From contig NW_017264198.1 in NCBI RefSeq assembly GCF_001619985.1, positions 1,364,001 through 1,428,000 of the forward strand: 64,000 nucleotides of DNA, written 5' to 3'. Made by a program: the position numbers and the translations under genes. This DNA comes from Xylona heveae TC161. Taxonomy: Eukaryota > Ascomycota > Xylonomycetes > Xylonales > Xylonaceae. Positions 51,342 to 64,000 of this stretch are shown piece after piece (within the stretch, counting starts at the first letter, position 1; the number at the start of each line of letters is the position of its first letter). The notes under the pieces were generated by a model that saw only the letters and a list, made by a program, of their open reading frames with translations, was not told the origin of the DNA and did not search any database.

Positions 51342-54082
51342 CACGGGAACAAAGACATCAATGAACAATGGATGGTCATTGATGTGATTAAGCGATATTA
51401 TTGGCATCAGGGATGTTGTGTCAAGGATTAAAGTTGCATTCGACGTCATTATATATCTGTAGTCGCTCTGAAACAACCAAGGGTTGGTACTGTTATATCT
51501 CTTATCAGGCTCGCGTGCGTAGTTGTCAACCGGGCCCGCAGATAGGGAGTAGTAAACGGCAGAAGAGCTGCCAACGAACTTGCTTGTTTACAAGGTACTG
51601 CATAGAGTAAGTCATCATGTACATATCCTGAGGAGTAAAGAACACGCAGGATTAAGCTATCATGGCGCTGGCCAAGCCAAGAAGTGGTTGCATATATCGG
51701 AGCCTTCAAAGCACCATTTAACGATCCCCCAATCGAACACGTCAGTAGATCCTTGCCTCAATGGGTCCCGGGACGGGAATTTTTGAGCGTCTTAAGCACC
51801 TCATGAACAGGGGCATCAAGCGGGGGAGAAAAAATGAGAAACACAAGCACGGCCCCCAAGTGGGTGGTTTTTGATATCTTGCATTGCAGATCCACACGCG
51901 TCGGGTCCGATGAGGGGACGCGGCATGTCACAGACTTCCTCGTGGAATCAAAGGGTCTGTGAGCAGATGAAGCATGAGTGAAATAGTGATCAGCCAAAGG
52001 CTAGAGGAAGAGAGAAAAGGGAGTTGATTCGACTAGAGTACTTTGTATAGTGTACTGTCGCGTGAAATAACAGGAGTCTGACATGGGCGGTTTTCTGCCA
52101 GGCCGATATCGCAGTACAGTCTCTACTTGGTCTGCGGCTTTTCGATATAGCGATTGGACTCTCCGTATGTGAGTACCTTCGTACATTGGTGGCAGAAGTT
52201 TCAGTTGCACCCCAGACACGTAAGACGGCCAGTCATTGTACAAATACTCCGTATGAAACTCCCCCACTTCGAGCTGGAAATTGGGGTAATAAACGCTATC
52301 AACCTTCTACGAAATTTCCATCTTGCTCTTCTTTTTCCGAGGAAAGAATTCGGCCAGTTACATTGCCGGGAGATTGAGTGAGCGTGGTAGCTTAAAAATT
52401 TTGCCGAGATGAGGATGACCCTTGCAATTGCCAAGGGCGGCCAATCACATCTCTATCAGACCACCGGTAGTATCTCGACTCCAGGAACTGAAAAAAAGAG
52501 TCGGCCGAGGAGAAGGCAAAAGGAGTGGCGTGTAGCGCTAGGTAGACCAAGGGTTGCTGGGAAAAGCAAGAAGCACAAGACGACTGCCGATTATGGGGGG
52601 TTTGGCGATGTTCTCTCTCTCGCCTGTTGCTAAAGCATTGGTGTAAGCTGGGGCAAAGATAAGGAAAGGGACCACTACGCAAATGCCAAGCGTTTAAGTG
52701 CCCGATATCTTTTCCACGCTTTACCAACTAGGGTCACATGTGATCGCTGCCTTTACGAGTACTTTCAAGAGAACCCACCCAGCACAAGCCTGGGAACATC
52801 TGATGGTCGCTTTGCTCAAAACTGTGCCCGCGTACTACGTAGTATTTGAGTGTTGGAAATCTTACCTAAGGATCCTAAGGCGGTACTGGATTTCTGCCTG
52901 GCACCGTGGTACAGATTTAGGTATATGATGGTGTTCTTCCAAAGTCGCTGCAAGAACAGGGCCGAGTTGTCCGATGATTCTGCGCCCTGCCGGCTTCGGC
53001 TGGGGGAACATGACATCAGTCGCTCATTTCTTGGCACCAGCCAACGTTCCCTCACCAGGAAAAGAAAGATGAGAAGGAATTTCGGAAGCCATCAGGAAGC
53101 TAACTTTGAGTGGAGAGTTGCCGTACGTAATAATCCGCCACTGAGTATGGAGGTATTATCACCAGAGGAACATCGGCCGACTCCGCCATCCTGATGTGTC
53201 CCCCAAATTGAAACAAAAAGGCGAACGGGGCCTTTAAAAGGCAAATACGCAGCAAGTGAAAGACCACTTGATGCTGCATCATTGATCTCTTTACGTGCAT
53301 GTAGGTAGGAAAGAAAAGGCACAGCCGGAGCACACGGCGAGTCGATTCCCCGCGAGCGGCGTTTGGCCAATCAGATCAAGGGTGAAGGTAAAAGCAGCAT
53401 GTACTGAGATACTTGGTGCTTTACTGCAATCGACACCCCATCGCTGTGTCCCACTTGTGCATTCCTCCCTCGCTGGCAACACACAAAAACCCCCCCACCC
53501 CGCGCTATCCCATCACGCCCACCAATGCAAATAGTTCCGTAGTTTTGGCCCATCTTTTCTAGAGCCGCTCCGAATCTTTCCCTTGTCGCAAATGCCCTCG
53601 ACCCAAGGACACTAAGATGACAAAAGGAGTATAGAGGGTGTTCATCCTTTTGATGGAGTCCATCCCTAGTCCGCCGCTGCCGCTGCTGGTGTGGGCAGAT
53701 GGTAAATGATCCCGGTACCGTAGTTAGGTTTATCAGTACCCAAATAATAGTTCAGACTCGTACCCAAAAAACCAATTCATCACCATCATTGTCAGCTTTT
53801 TTAACACCTCGTCGTCGACGTCGCCGCATTTGCTGCTGCGTCTCGAGTGTAACGGCCGGCCCTTATTTCCATTGCACTCAATTGCGGTCGTGCTGTCCTC
53901 GGAGGCACCCTCTTCCCAATATTCGCTCAGTTTGCCGCTCCATTTGATTCAAACGGTTTCGGAAACCAGTAATTTGAGTCAACTCTTGTCGACGGGGCGG
54001 ATTATCTCCAACGCCAGCACAACTCTTCCCGTTCGTCAAACACCTCCATAGTTTCAGATCGCAGGACCTTTTCAGCGTCATC

Positions 54083-55935
54083 ATGTCCTACTCCTGGGTC
54101 GGTGCGCCCACACCGTTCAATGGAACGGAATTCGAAGGCGGAGACTCCAGTAAGCACTTTTTTTTTAGTCATGGTTTTCACGAGGCTGGAGGTTGGGGCG
54201 GCATGTGACAAAATGATCAACTGAGCTGCTTTTTGCTTTCCACCTCGGTGGCATGGCGAATTATTCCATTATTTGTTCCTGAAAAACAGAAGCTAAAGGA
54301 TTGTCACTTTCAACAGAAACGGAGAATTTGAACCAATGGTTCCAGTCGGGTGATCAGGCGTACATTATCATTGCCTCGGCGATGGTCTTTGTCATGGTTC
54401 CGGGTCTGGGGTTCCTCTATTCTGGACTTGCGCGAAGAAAATCTGCTCTGAGTATGATTTGGTTGTGCATGGCCTCTTTTTCCGTCATCACTTTCCAATG
54501 GTATTTCTGGGGTTATTCGCTAGCATTTAGCAAGACGGCCACCAATGGCTTCATCGGCGACCTCACTCACTTTGGTCTAATGAAGACACTTGGCGCTCCC
54601 AGCCCTGCCAGTCCCCTGATCCCAGAGCTTCTCTTTAGTTTCTACGAGGTAATGATGATTTGGCATTCTTGTCTGTTCCCTGTAATAAGCTGACATCCTC
54701 GAAGATGCAATTCTGCGCCGTCACCGCTGCTATTGTCATGGGCGCAGCTGCAGAGCGTGGTCGTCTCGTGCCCGCCATGGTCTTCATTTTCTGCTGGGCC
54801 ACACTTGTCTATTGTCCACTGGCCTGCTGGGCGTGGTCGACGAATGGATGGGGATTCACATATGGAGTCCTTGACTATGCTGGCGGCGGACCTGTCGAGA
54901 TTGGCTCCGGTCTCTCCGCTCTCGCCTATTCGATGGTTCTCGGAAAACGGCAGGAGAAGATGATGCTCAACTTCCGTCCTCACAATGTTTCACTCATTAC
55001 CCTAGGCACCGTCTTTCTCTGGTTTGGATGGCTAGCTTTCAATGGTGGTTCTGCATTCGGAGCTAATCTGCGTGCGACCATGGCCTGCTGGAACTCCAAC
55101 CTGACGGCCATATTTGCATCGATTTCTTGGGTTCTGCTTGATTTCCGTCTTGCTCGAAAATGGTCCATGGTCGGCTGGTGTTCCGGAGCCATTTCAGGGC
55201 TTGTCGCAGCAACTCCAGCATCCGGTTTCATCACTCCCTGGGGAAGTGTGGTCTTGGGCATTGTAACGGGCATTGTCTGTAACTTTGCCACCAAGAGTAA
55301 GTCAAGATCGCTCTCGTTTTAAAAAAGAATCACTCTTCTAACGGTCATTAGTCAAATTCTGGATCCGCATTGACGATGCAATGGATGTGTTCGCGGAGCA
55401 CGGTGTCGCCGGTATGCTAGGTCTTCTGGCAAATGCAATTTTCGGAGCGGATTATATAATTGGCCTTGACGGTGTCAACACTGGTGCCATTCCGGGTGGT
55501 TGGGTCAGTCACCACTGGAAGCAGTTGTACATCCAAGTGGCCTATATTTGTGCGACCACCGGCTATGCATTCGTCGTCAGCGCAATCATTGCCTACGTCA
55601 TCAACTGGATTCCTGGCCTCCATCTTCGTGCTACAGAAGAAGCTGAATTGCTCGGCATGGACGATGACCAGCTTGGAGAGTTTGCTTATGATTATGTCGA
55701 GGTCCGCCGCGACTACCTGGCCTGGACACCAGCATCTCGCGACCCATTTAAAGGTGATCCTCAGATTGCTCAGGGTGACCGTCATGGCATTCAACAGCAC
55801 AGCGAGATGCTTGACGGTCATCCTCCTCATGAGGAGGAGACCAACGGCAATGCAGGACACGAACACACTGGTGTCGCCGGTGACCGTCACGCCGTCCAAG
55901 CAGAGAAGCAAGTGCCTGGTGCAGCACAGATCTGA
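54083..55935 (+). CDS. Ammonium transporter (Amt/Mep family)
   Basis: Plasma-membrane uptake of ammonium. Exons join(54083..54149,54290..54648,54705..55296,55352..55935) give 533 residues with about 11 membrane segments. Conserved marks are GDQAYIIIASAMVFVMVPG in TM1, GFLYSGLARRKSALSM after it, the family signature around DYAGGGPVEIGSGLSALAY, the first pore His in RPHNVSLITLG and the second in EHGVAGMLG. The cytosolic tail of about 110 residues is long, His- and Glu-rich, and starts with LRATEEAELLGMDDDQLGEFAYDYVEV, the conserved fungal regulatory part. Aspergillus has several paralogs (meaA, mepA); I cannot tell which this is. GATA motifs upstream fit nitrogen-repressed expression. Joins close in frame throughout. 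Confidence 0.95.
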
Positions 55936-57300
55936 TTCGCCGAAAATCCGCCGCCTAACTTTGTCGGTGCGGTGCTACAACCTTCCATTTCCTTTTGAAT
56001 AGAGACATGCGGAGAATCCCGCATCACTTGCGCGCCTCAAATCCATTTTGGGAGAAAAGTTCTTAGAAATTCGACAAAACCCCACAAGCTGGTCAGCAAG
56101 GCGTTTGGAGTCCCGTCTGCCTCATTGGCATGAGCACGGCACAAATTTTCATGTGCTATCTATTATCTTTCGGGTTTCCTTTTTTTTTTCTATTTCACCA
56201 ATACCATACCAAGTTTCAGTCTGCATTATTGTATCTCAGTTAGATATCTTTGCCTTTGTGTGCACATGAAGGAGCTGTGTATGGACACTGGAGGAGGTCA
56301 TTGTTAAATATCCGAAAAGCCGGTCATCAGCCGGTATTCAGTCGTTGATTTTGCTGTACTATATATTTGTGCCTTTATACCTCGCCCTCTATGCTCGACT
56401 CTGAACTTCTATCATAGTCAAGAGAATAATTGTAAATAAATCTTGAATTATCTGGAATCGCATTTGCCTCGTACGGACCGTAAAGTCGCGCGAAGAAGTT
56501 GAATGCCGTAGTCACTGTGCTCCATTCGAATCGTCAATTATCGTCGCAGGAGTGGGAAAGTGCTGTGAGCTTTCCCATCGGCGTTGGGGTGGATGCCACG
56601 TTTATGAGGCATGAAAAGCTGGTATAGGGAATCATCGAGCAAGCTTTTCGTGCGTTCACTTGAACGACGGAAAACTGTAAAGAGCTATTAGACCTTTTTG
56701 GATTACCCAAATAAAGAAAACCTAAAGAGCTCCCTTCAGCAACCCCTACGCCAAAGGAGGATAACTTCTGAGGAATATGGCGTGTATCGCTGAGAGAGAG
56801 GGCACAGCTGCTTTTCCGTAAGGGAATATTGCGATAGTGACACACGTAGAGAAACCGCTGTTTTAAAAGCGAGACTGGTAGTGGAACGTCTCCGCTGTTT
56901 AAACTAAGTTCGCCACGCGAAGATAGAGCACTTCGAGATGCTGTGCGAAAAGGTTCCAGTGGCCAATGCAAACAACCAAGCAGCGGCGGCCTCGAGTTCG
57001 CGCAGCCGTGGAAAAAAGTTGTCTGGTTGGCAGATTCAGCAGCGTGCCCTGTCATTCATCACTGTTTTAGCACGACCGATCCATATATGGTCGAGGCAAA
57101 GCGGTCAACGCCTTGAGGTTTACTGCTCCAAAATTGCGGCTTCAGCCCCAAGTGCGTTCGTGTTTTCTGTAAATTTGATGATCAGCAGGTTATATATACG
57201 TTCAACGAGAGCTTTCAGCATACCTCATCTCGAACACGCTCTCCAAAATTTGCTCAAGAGGCGTAAAGCCTTTTACATTCTCATTGTAACCTTCCGTTGA
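55936..57300. other. Convergent 3' flanks, no firm gene
   Basis: Between the ammonium transporter and Sld5. A 120-codon ATG frame (56938-57300, plus) and a 173-codon frame (56534-57055, minus) occupy much of the space, but neither shows a motif or family resemblance; I leave both uncalled. Confidence 0.5.
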
Positions 57301-58094
57301 TTAAATGAGCTCTACTTCTCCCTTGGTCACCGCGTCCGCGACATGCCTCCAACGAACGACGAATATATCACCACGCTTTAGCCAGACGTCTGCAGTGTCT
57401 GTGCCTTCAATGGTGATAGGATCGGCAACATCATGCAAAACTCTGCAGAATATAACTTGATCGAGGTCAGGGTGCTCAACCATAGAAATTCCTCCAGCGG
57501 TATCATCAAGTCGTTGCAGGTTTGGGGGAAATTGTGCTAAGAAAGATGCTCTATAATGCGAATGCAGTAGTGCCTGGTGAGCTGTGAGATATTGGATCTC
57601 AGATGCAGAGAGGCGCGCCTTGACCTCACTGTTGGTGAGTATATGCAGGGCATGCTTGTCGATCTACTGTGGCGTCAGCTGAGTCACTGCTGAATAAATA
57701 TACGGCGACATACTTTTGCAAGCCTGACGCGTAGGAAACTTCGAATTAAGTATTTGAATCGCTCTAGCTCTGTCTGAAGAATAACCAAACGGAAATTCAT
57801 TTTAGGGTCCATGTCTCCGGTCTGCATTTCTATTGTCTCTATCTATAATCATTTTTCAATCAGTTGGGTTCTTCCTCTCAGGAATATAATTTGTCGTGCA
57901 GGGTTTCCCAGATCCAGACATACTTGCTTTCGAATTCGGTCCATAACTCTTTCTATCAGCTCTGACGGGTAAGTGAGAATTTCCGGACTTCCCTTTTCGT
58001 TGACCCATGCTCTAGTAAGAGCTTGTAGGTCTTCTGTGGCCAAGGAGCCTCCAGAGCCTCCATCAATATCAGCAAGAATATCGTCAATATCCAT
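57301..58094 (-). CDS. SLD5: GINS complex subunit Sld5
   Basis: Component of the GINS tetramer (Sld5-Psf1-Psf2-Psf3), which with Cdc45 and Mcm2-7 forms the replicative helicase in the nucleus. Exons complement(join(57301..57663,57714..57842,57924..58094)) give 220 residues, the normal size. Marks are [11 protein letters not shown] at the start, [28 protein letters not shown], the A-domain helix [20 protein letters not shown], and the B-domain end [24 protein letters not shown] and VTKGEVELI at the stop. Exon 3 uses the acceptor CAGTAG. All key parts intact. The gene is unrelated to its neighbours, though Cdc25 next door also serves the cell cycle. Confidence 0.94.
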
Positions 58095-59417
58095 GACCGT
58101 CTGCGAATTGCGAACGCGAATGAAGGTGCACTAATTCCTGCCCGACGCGTCCAGAAGATCTCATATCCTGACAGCGGCATATGCCGGCGATGTCAGTAAC
58201 GGATTATCTTATCTCAGAACAATCAATCCTATCATCTCATCTTTTAGCTTTCCCGAGCGGGTACCTGACCAGCCATCAGGGAACTGCCTATTTCACGGGC
58301 ATACGGAGTAAGATTATCGAAAAAGTTGATCCTTCATTGCTACCCGTAGTTGATCACCTTGACTAAGAGTACCTGTCCGCTTTGGTAAACCGACAAAAAC
58401 ATTTGGCTTCGCTTTCCAAAGATTTAGATTCGTAAAAACTAATTGCTTTTTCGAGCCTGCCTAAACTTTTGTCTCGGGAGGATTTTCTTCGAGAAAAGGA
58501 ATGACATCATGACAAATGGCACGCGGACACTTTAGCACAGTGCGGAGCACAGAAACGCACTTGTTGACGTTGTTTACACGGACACATTTTCTACATTCTT
58601 TTCAATATAATGACATTTTCATTGATTCCCAACTAATGTGCAGGTTCGAACTGAGTATCTGCCATTGTTCAGCAGAGTCATAATGGAAAGGAAATAGAAA
58701 AGGGAAATGCGTAAAAGGTATCGAATGCTTGGCAAGCAATGTCAACTAGGAAGATAGGAAATGTCTGACGATCGTCGCCGTTGTGAAACGTTGAAAGGAA
58801 AAAATAAATAAAAGAGCGTCGTTCAAAGAATTATCGATGAGCGAATCATAATGCGCCCACCAAAATATTGCTGCCCAAACGCGGCTTTCGCGTAGCACGA
58901 ATAGGGTGTATGGCTTCCTGTTTGTAATGCTCGTGGCATTTATCGGTGATGCCCATTCCCGTGAATTGAAGATATAACAAAAGAAACGTGAAAAGGTGCC
59001 AAATGAGCTTGGCAGCTGTATGATGGATGCAAGAATAGAAGAAAACAACCAGACGTCTTCCTAACGGATAAAAGGGTTAACCATCTAGGTCTATGATAAT
59101 CAACAGAAGGAAGTTAGTTATGAAACGTCTGTGCATGTCGAATGAAGATGCGTAATGCGACTTCATGGAAATGAAGAGAAATGCTTTCCCGAAGCTATAA
59201 AATGCGTGACCACGATATCGGCCGCATCAATGTTTCAATGTAAAATCAAGCTGCCCAAATGAACGCCGATCTATGCATATTGATGAATGGTCGTGATGAA
59301 GAATGAATAGAAGCCGGAAACGCCGAGCCGATGAAGGGATTCACAGCAGATAAAATCGGACGCCGTATATCCATATCGCCTAGTAGAAATTCAAGGGAAG
59401 TCGGAGCATGCATGCGC
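58095..59417. other. Intergenic, no gene seen
   Basis: Promoter side of Sld5 on the left, 3' flank of the phosphatase gene on the right. No frame has family resemblance. Confidence 0.5.
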
Positions 59418-61351
59418 CTAGCAAGATGCCATTCGTCTCGCGTGCATGCGCCGCAAGTCTGTCACCCTGTCTTGGGAGGTGAAGTTGCCCATCATTGAGT
59501 CGTTGGAGGATTTGCTTGGGGCCGTTGGGCTCTCGTCGTGGAAGCTCTGGCCGAATGCATAAGTCTGGGCCCGGCCCAGCTTGGCCCGTTGACGCAACTT
59601 TCCCATGCCCCGCTCGCAGGCCAACTCATGCTCTTTAGAATCCATCTCAACATAATTTTGGGGAAAGCAACGAGATCGGTGAGCATTAAAGAAAGAACTG
59701 TATCCGCCGTCAAGGATATAAACCTCTGGGTATGTGAGTTTGGGATAGCAAGCGGCGTTAACTGCACGATCCTGTTGCCGAACAAACTTTGCCCTATTGA
59801 AGCATTAGCGATGGATCGAAATAGAGGAATGCGCCAAATAAAAGCTTTGTTTGGGATTCGCAAGAGAACAATGGAAAGGAATAATTGCCATACATCATAG
59901 GCGCTCTATGGGCGGAGTATTCACAGTGGAATATGAGCAAAGTCTTAGATGCCTTGGCCTGGTCAAAAAGCCGCGTTGCTAGAAGCTCCTTATCATTGTA
60001 GTTAATGGCGCCATTGATATGACCGCCTTCATACTCATATTCAAAACGGCAGTCGACAACGAGCGAGTCTTCGTAGAGGCCATCATATTTCCCATCCAGC
60101 ACATCTATCAATGTGTCCAGGGTTATACGAGGCAAACTATCTGGTGGGTGGTCCGGAAGAAAGTGTGGCAGCTGCGGCTTGAAGTTGTCTTCGATGTCCA
60201 TTATAGACTGCAAGGTACTACTGGAACACATCTCCTCTTGTTCTTGGCTCATCACATCGCCAGGATGCTCAAACATGCTAAGGGATCTGCGAAATTGCTT
60301 GCGAGGGCGAATAGCCGACCCGCTGGATTTTCGAATATGGCCGGTAATAGGAGATCCGTTGCTGCGAGCACTCGCTGCCATGGCGGCAAAAGCCTGCCTG
60401 GGACGGGGCGGAGGCATAAGTGACGCATTTGACGAAGTTTTGCCTTCTTGCGAGGGAGAGTCGGTGAAGCATTGATCCAACGTCAAGGGCGGTGAAAGTG
60501 TGGCTGCGCCAGCACCAAACTTGAACTGGGGAAGGTGACTCTCTAGGCCAGTTGTTTTGAACGAAACGGAATTGGTTGAGAAACCCTTGGTTCGAGGCAA
60601 CATGGGGCGGCGAGGTTGGCTTCTCTTCGATCTATGTCACCAAAGGAATCGTCAGAACAGTATCACCCTCATGGGCTTCCGCATGTACTCACTCCGCATT
60701 AGTATTGTGCTGAGAGCTATCCAGCGGGGAGAGCCCAGAGCAAATCGGTGAAACGGCCATTGGAGTGCCTGCCGGTGACGTCTCGGGAGTCGGCGACCTG
60801 AGTTCAATTTGGGTTACTGCGAACGCCGGCTTGTGCGGAAGCGGTGATATGTCCATGATGTCGTTTCCTGGTCCTGGAGAGGAAGATGGTATCGGCGGCG
60901 TAGTCATGGTTTCTAGTCATGATAAATGGGTATACTTGGCAAAATTAAGGATGAAGAGATTTCTTACCCCGACCATCAAGTGTTCCAAAGAAATTGGATG
61001 TGAAGAGCGAACGCCGAGGAGTCGGAAGCTGTGGACTACGTTTGGTAAGCAAGGGGGTTAAAGTGGGAGACGAGCATGTACAAGAGCGGCATACCTTTGG
61101 TCGATATGAAAGTTTTGGGATAGATCGGCGGCGAGGCTTGCGGTTGGCGACGAACCTCGAACTGGTTTCATGCTGAAATAATCGGATGAAGACCTCTTCA
61201 TGCTCAGATCCTTGAAGTTGAAGCTTCCCGGGCCAAACATGGCGTTCCCGGCGAGTCGAGAATGTGATGTCGGAACATTGGACATGTATCCCCAAGAACC
61301 CAACGGTAGAGGCGGAGGCTGCATGGCAGCGAGTGGCGACGAATGCTCCAT
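59418..61351 (-). CDS. nimT: Cdc25-type M-phase inducer tyrosine phosphatase
   Basis: Dephosphorylates Cdk1 (NimX/Cdc2) to start mitosis. Exons complement(join(59418..59793,59894..60631,60693..60912,60968..61035,61095..61351)) give 552 residues, the size of Aspergillus NimT. The N-terminal 280 residues are Ser/Pro-rich with many SP/TP sites, probable control sites. The rhodanese-type catalytic domain has DSLVVDCRFEYEYEGGHING, the active-site loop HCEYSAHRAP with Cys418 and Arg424 (HCX5R), and after the last intron RDRAVNAACYPKLTYPEVYI, LDGGYSSFF and PQNYVEM, all Cdc25 hallmarks. The tail is basic and ends RMHARRMASC. Start chosen as the first ATG in frame (MEHSSPLAAM). Catalytic residues intact. 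Confidence 0.95.
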
Positions 61352-64000
61352 GAAGCGCAAAAAAAACAGCGATGATTTCGCAATTGCGCAAGAATAATCC
61401 CCCAAAATGTTCCCAAAAACCTCTTCGGCTTGGAAAGTGAACCTATTGAGAGCTGGAGTATCGACGTTTGCACAGCAAACCTTTACTCCACTTTATCATG
61501 CGAATGACAACCAGATTAAATCATTTGATTCAACCACTTTTGTAAGCATTGACAGGACCGCTGACGATGGGTGAAGATAGCACAGAGACTGGTGGTTTTG
61601 AGGCTGCAAGATGACTTGTTCAAGGCCGTGTCTTGTCGTTGGGGTCCGTGAAGCTGAGGGTTAGAAACGTATCGGCCGGTCAGGTCAAGGATAGTGCCAG
61701 CGGCGGCAAGGGACAAAGCCCGATCGTCGGTTGTCGACCTGGGTGAGGGATGATGAGAACAGGTGAACAGATTGTGAGGAGAATAATAAAGGTTTTGAAG
61801 AAGAAGATCTTTAGAGGAAAGCCGGATGGAGAGAACAAGACGGGGCTGAAGTGGAGGCTACTCCCGGTTGTCAAAGCAACCCGAATGAGGAAGCCGGTGG
61901 CCGTATGGGAAGGTTGGAGGGGCTTTGAGCCTGACACAATGGCGACGTCGATTTGTACACGCACCCGGTGAGTTACTTACGAATGCCTACTCTTATCCAA
62001 CAAGGACAAGGACACTACTATGCCAGTCAATACCTGTCTTAAGCTGGACCATGCTTGGCTGAATCTACGATCGAAGATCTCGATGGTGTCGTGCACGGGT
62101 ATAGATTGGCTTATGTTCCCAACAACAGGTTTTGCTCCCTCTACAGAGAATGCTCCTTTTGCTTTGCGGGAGTGGGCTTTTGATTTCACGTATAGATCTG
62201 TACACTTATTCGGCTTACTTGCACAGGATGAAGAACTCTTGTCGGGTTGTAGAGATGCATGACTGGTAACACTCAAGAGCGATCAAGGAGTCAGTCAACT
62301 TTCCGTCGGCCAACCCAAGGTATCTGCTTGGCCCGTCGTTTACTAGCTTAACAGCGACCACCCATGCTTAAACCATAACCCCAGCTGCGATGGAAGCTGA
62401 AAGCGCTTACCAACGCAAAGATGGAGCTTACTAGGCAAGAAGAGCGTCCCCACCAACAAAGCTGACAAGAGCGCGAGGTTCTTTATTGACCAGAGGCTTC
62501 TTCTAAGAGCGCAACGGTAACTACCGCATTAGCTTTTCCAGAGGCGTCTGCAAGGTGAACTCGTGCAGATGTCTCTACTGCAAAAATGGCGCTCTGCCTT
62601 TATCGGGCGGGCTTAGATTTCTAGCTAGCACTAAGTTTACAATTCTTTTCGTTTACTCTTTTCGAACTGTTAGCCGCTTTGGCAAAGAAAATGCTCTTTT
62701 TTGCATCTGGGGTCATCTTTTATTCTGCGGCGCCCGTCGTCTGTTTCAGTACTAGTTTGGCTGATCATTTCATCTCGCTTCCCCGTTGCCTTGACATTTG
62801 GTGCTCGTTCCGACTCGGCAGCAGCCTCATTGCAGAAAGGCACCCAGTCTAACTTGGGGCCATTACCCATCGATATGGTAATACCGTAGACCAAGCGTCA
62901 GTAAAACCCTCGGTGCCGGCACAGTCCAGCAAGTGGCATGCTGCAGCTATCAACATATTTCTACATATGGTGAGTGCGCTTCCAGGACAACCCTCGGTTG
63001 TAAAGACGAACCTTGGAACATTCAACATTGGTCCGTGTGCAAGAAGAGGTGGAGTAAGTACAGCAGCCTTTTTGACTGGCAAAGGCGCATCCGCATTGGG
63101 CACGTCAATCTGGTCTTTGCTCCCTCGCTCTTCCTTGTAAAAGGATGCCGTCACCGGGTCTGAGTTTCAAGCTGTGCAGTTGATTGGCAAGAGGCTTTCC
63201 TTGGAAGATAGCTCCGTCCCGACGACATATGATAGGTGCGGGTTGAGCTCTGTCCTTGGTCCAGACACCCCCTGTCGTCACAGATATCCAAGCGCGCACC
63301 TAATGTAGTGATCCCTGTCGTTGTAGCTACGAAGCGATCCTCGAGCCCTATGGGATGTCCTGAGCTGACTGTGATCCACATGGCGCAAAGTCGGGGGTCC
63401 CGTTAGCATAGCTCTTTTTGTCCCGATGCCCGACGGTCATTCCATCCCTCAGATCGAACATGCTGAGCTCGATCTGCTCTCTTGGGCAACGACGTCATGG
63501 CAGAGCAAGTATGCTCCGTTTTCCATGTGAGGATCGTCAGGTTACGAGGAGTATCGTCATGGGGAGAGGCATGTGGTGATCAAAAACGGGTTTTTCTGCT
63601 GCTCAAAATAGAATGAAGCCCCGCACTTGGTCGGTCGGTGCGTTGCGGCTCGTTGTAAACAGTGGACAGCCATAACTTGCGTGAGCAACAGACTATCTGG
63701 CTCTCGAAGATACAGGAGCCGACAGTCTAATTCCTCGTCTTTTGCGCAGCGCACATCTGGGACCAATAACCCTTTGCTGGGCGAGCTGATGGTTTCTATC
63801 CTGTCTGACTTTCCTTGTACCTATCCAATTTCGCTCTCGCGGCACGCACCGTCGGGTCAAGGCCCACGTAAGGAACCAATCTGTCTCTGTCAGCTGGTTG
63901 CATGGCCCCCTTTGCGGGTACGGGATGAGACTATCCACGCAAGGTGGGCAGCACAGTGTCCGGGGCAACGCAACGCGTGGCACCTTTTGTCCCGGGTCTC
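61352..64000. other. 2.6-kb end of window, no gene seen
   Basis: The left part is the leader/promoter of the Cdc25 gene, with many short overlapping frames. No recognisable protein, RNA gene or transposon was found to the right edge. A gene starting beyond 64000 could have its promoter here. Confidence 0.45.

Larger units (their letters stand above)
49823..54082. other. 4.3-kb gene-poor interval
   Basis: No frame here is recognisable. It contains a (ATG)10 microsatellite at 51311-51340 and possible small genes I cannot confirm (for example 50511-50759, minus, listed separately). The last 500 bp, pyrimidine-rich, form the leader and promoter of the ammonium transporter, with GATA-type motifs TTATCA at 53730-53735 and TTATCT at 54002-54007 that could bind the nitrogen regulator AreA. 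Confidence 0.5.

Noticed and set aside
56534-57055. 173-codon minus frame between Amt and Sld5
   Set aside because: No recognisable motif and Ser/Leu-rich composition typical of chance frames.

Overview
The window is nuclear DNA of a filamentous ascomycete (Pezizomycotina; Eurotiales or a close order is my guess, not shown). The signs are short spliceosomal introns of about 50-125 nt with GT..AG ends and CTAAC/CTGAC-like branch sites, a fungal-type TPP riboswitch in the thiazole synthase leader, three Zn2Cys6 regulators, and monocistronic genes on both strands. I reconstructed splice sites by reading and tested them by frame continuity and family conservation; exon joins are given in each entry.

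Layout. 0-10 kb: thiazole synthase THI4 (-) with riboswitch, a broken unknown gene (-), an Rtg2-like Ppx/GppA protein (+) and a Dal5/Tna1-type MFS transporter (+). 10.6-12.7 kb is a graveyard: a 367-bp TA-flanked inverted-repeat element, a relic of an SRPK-like kinase and a relic of an SNF2 helicase. 13.8-21.2 kb: a catalase (-) and a cytosolic-looking GMC oxidoreductase (+) share a promoter, followed by a Zn2Cys6 regulator (-). 22.4-29.6 kb: NAD-dependent epimerase-like protein (+), the rRNA-processing protein Utp18 (+) and hexokinase (-). 33.6-37.6 kb: a large CSC1/OSCA-like channel (+). 38.3-47.2 kb: two more Zn2Cys6 regulators flanking an SRPK-like kinase with a frame break, all on (-). 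48-50 kb: a 55-residue Cys-rich protein (+) and a 291-residue Cys-rich protein (-). 54-61.4 kb: ammonium transporter (+), GINS subunit Sld5 (-) and Cdc25 phosphatase (-). The last 2.6 kb hold nothing I can support.

Most genes are unrelated housekeeping functions in ordinary fungal order. The only set that suggests a joint function is catalase + GMC oxidoreductase + regulator (13.8-21.2 kb), where a possible H2O2 producer and an H2O2 remover are divergently transcribed. Nitrogen-related transport is represented twice (MFS at 8-10 kb, Amt at 54-56 kb), but these genes are far apart.

I did not find a clearly new biological system. The best leads are the catalase/GMC pair with its GC-rich palindrome, the two small Cys-rich proteins of unknown function, the uORF threaded through the riboswitch, and the kinase relics.
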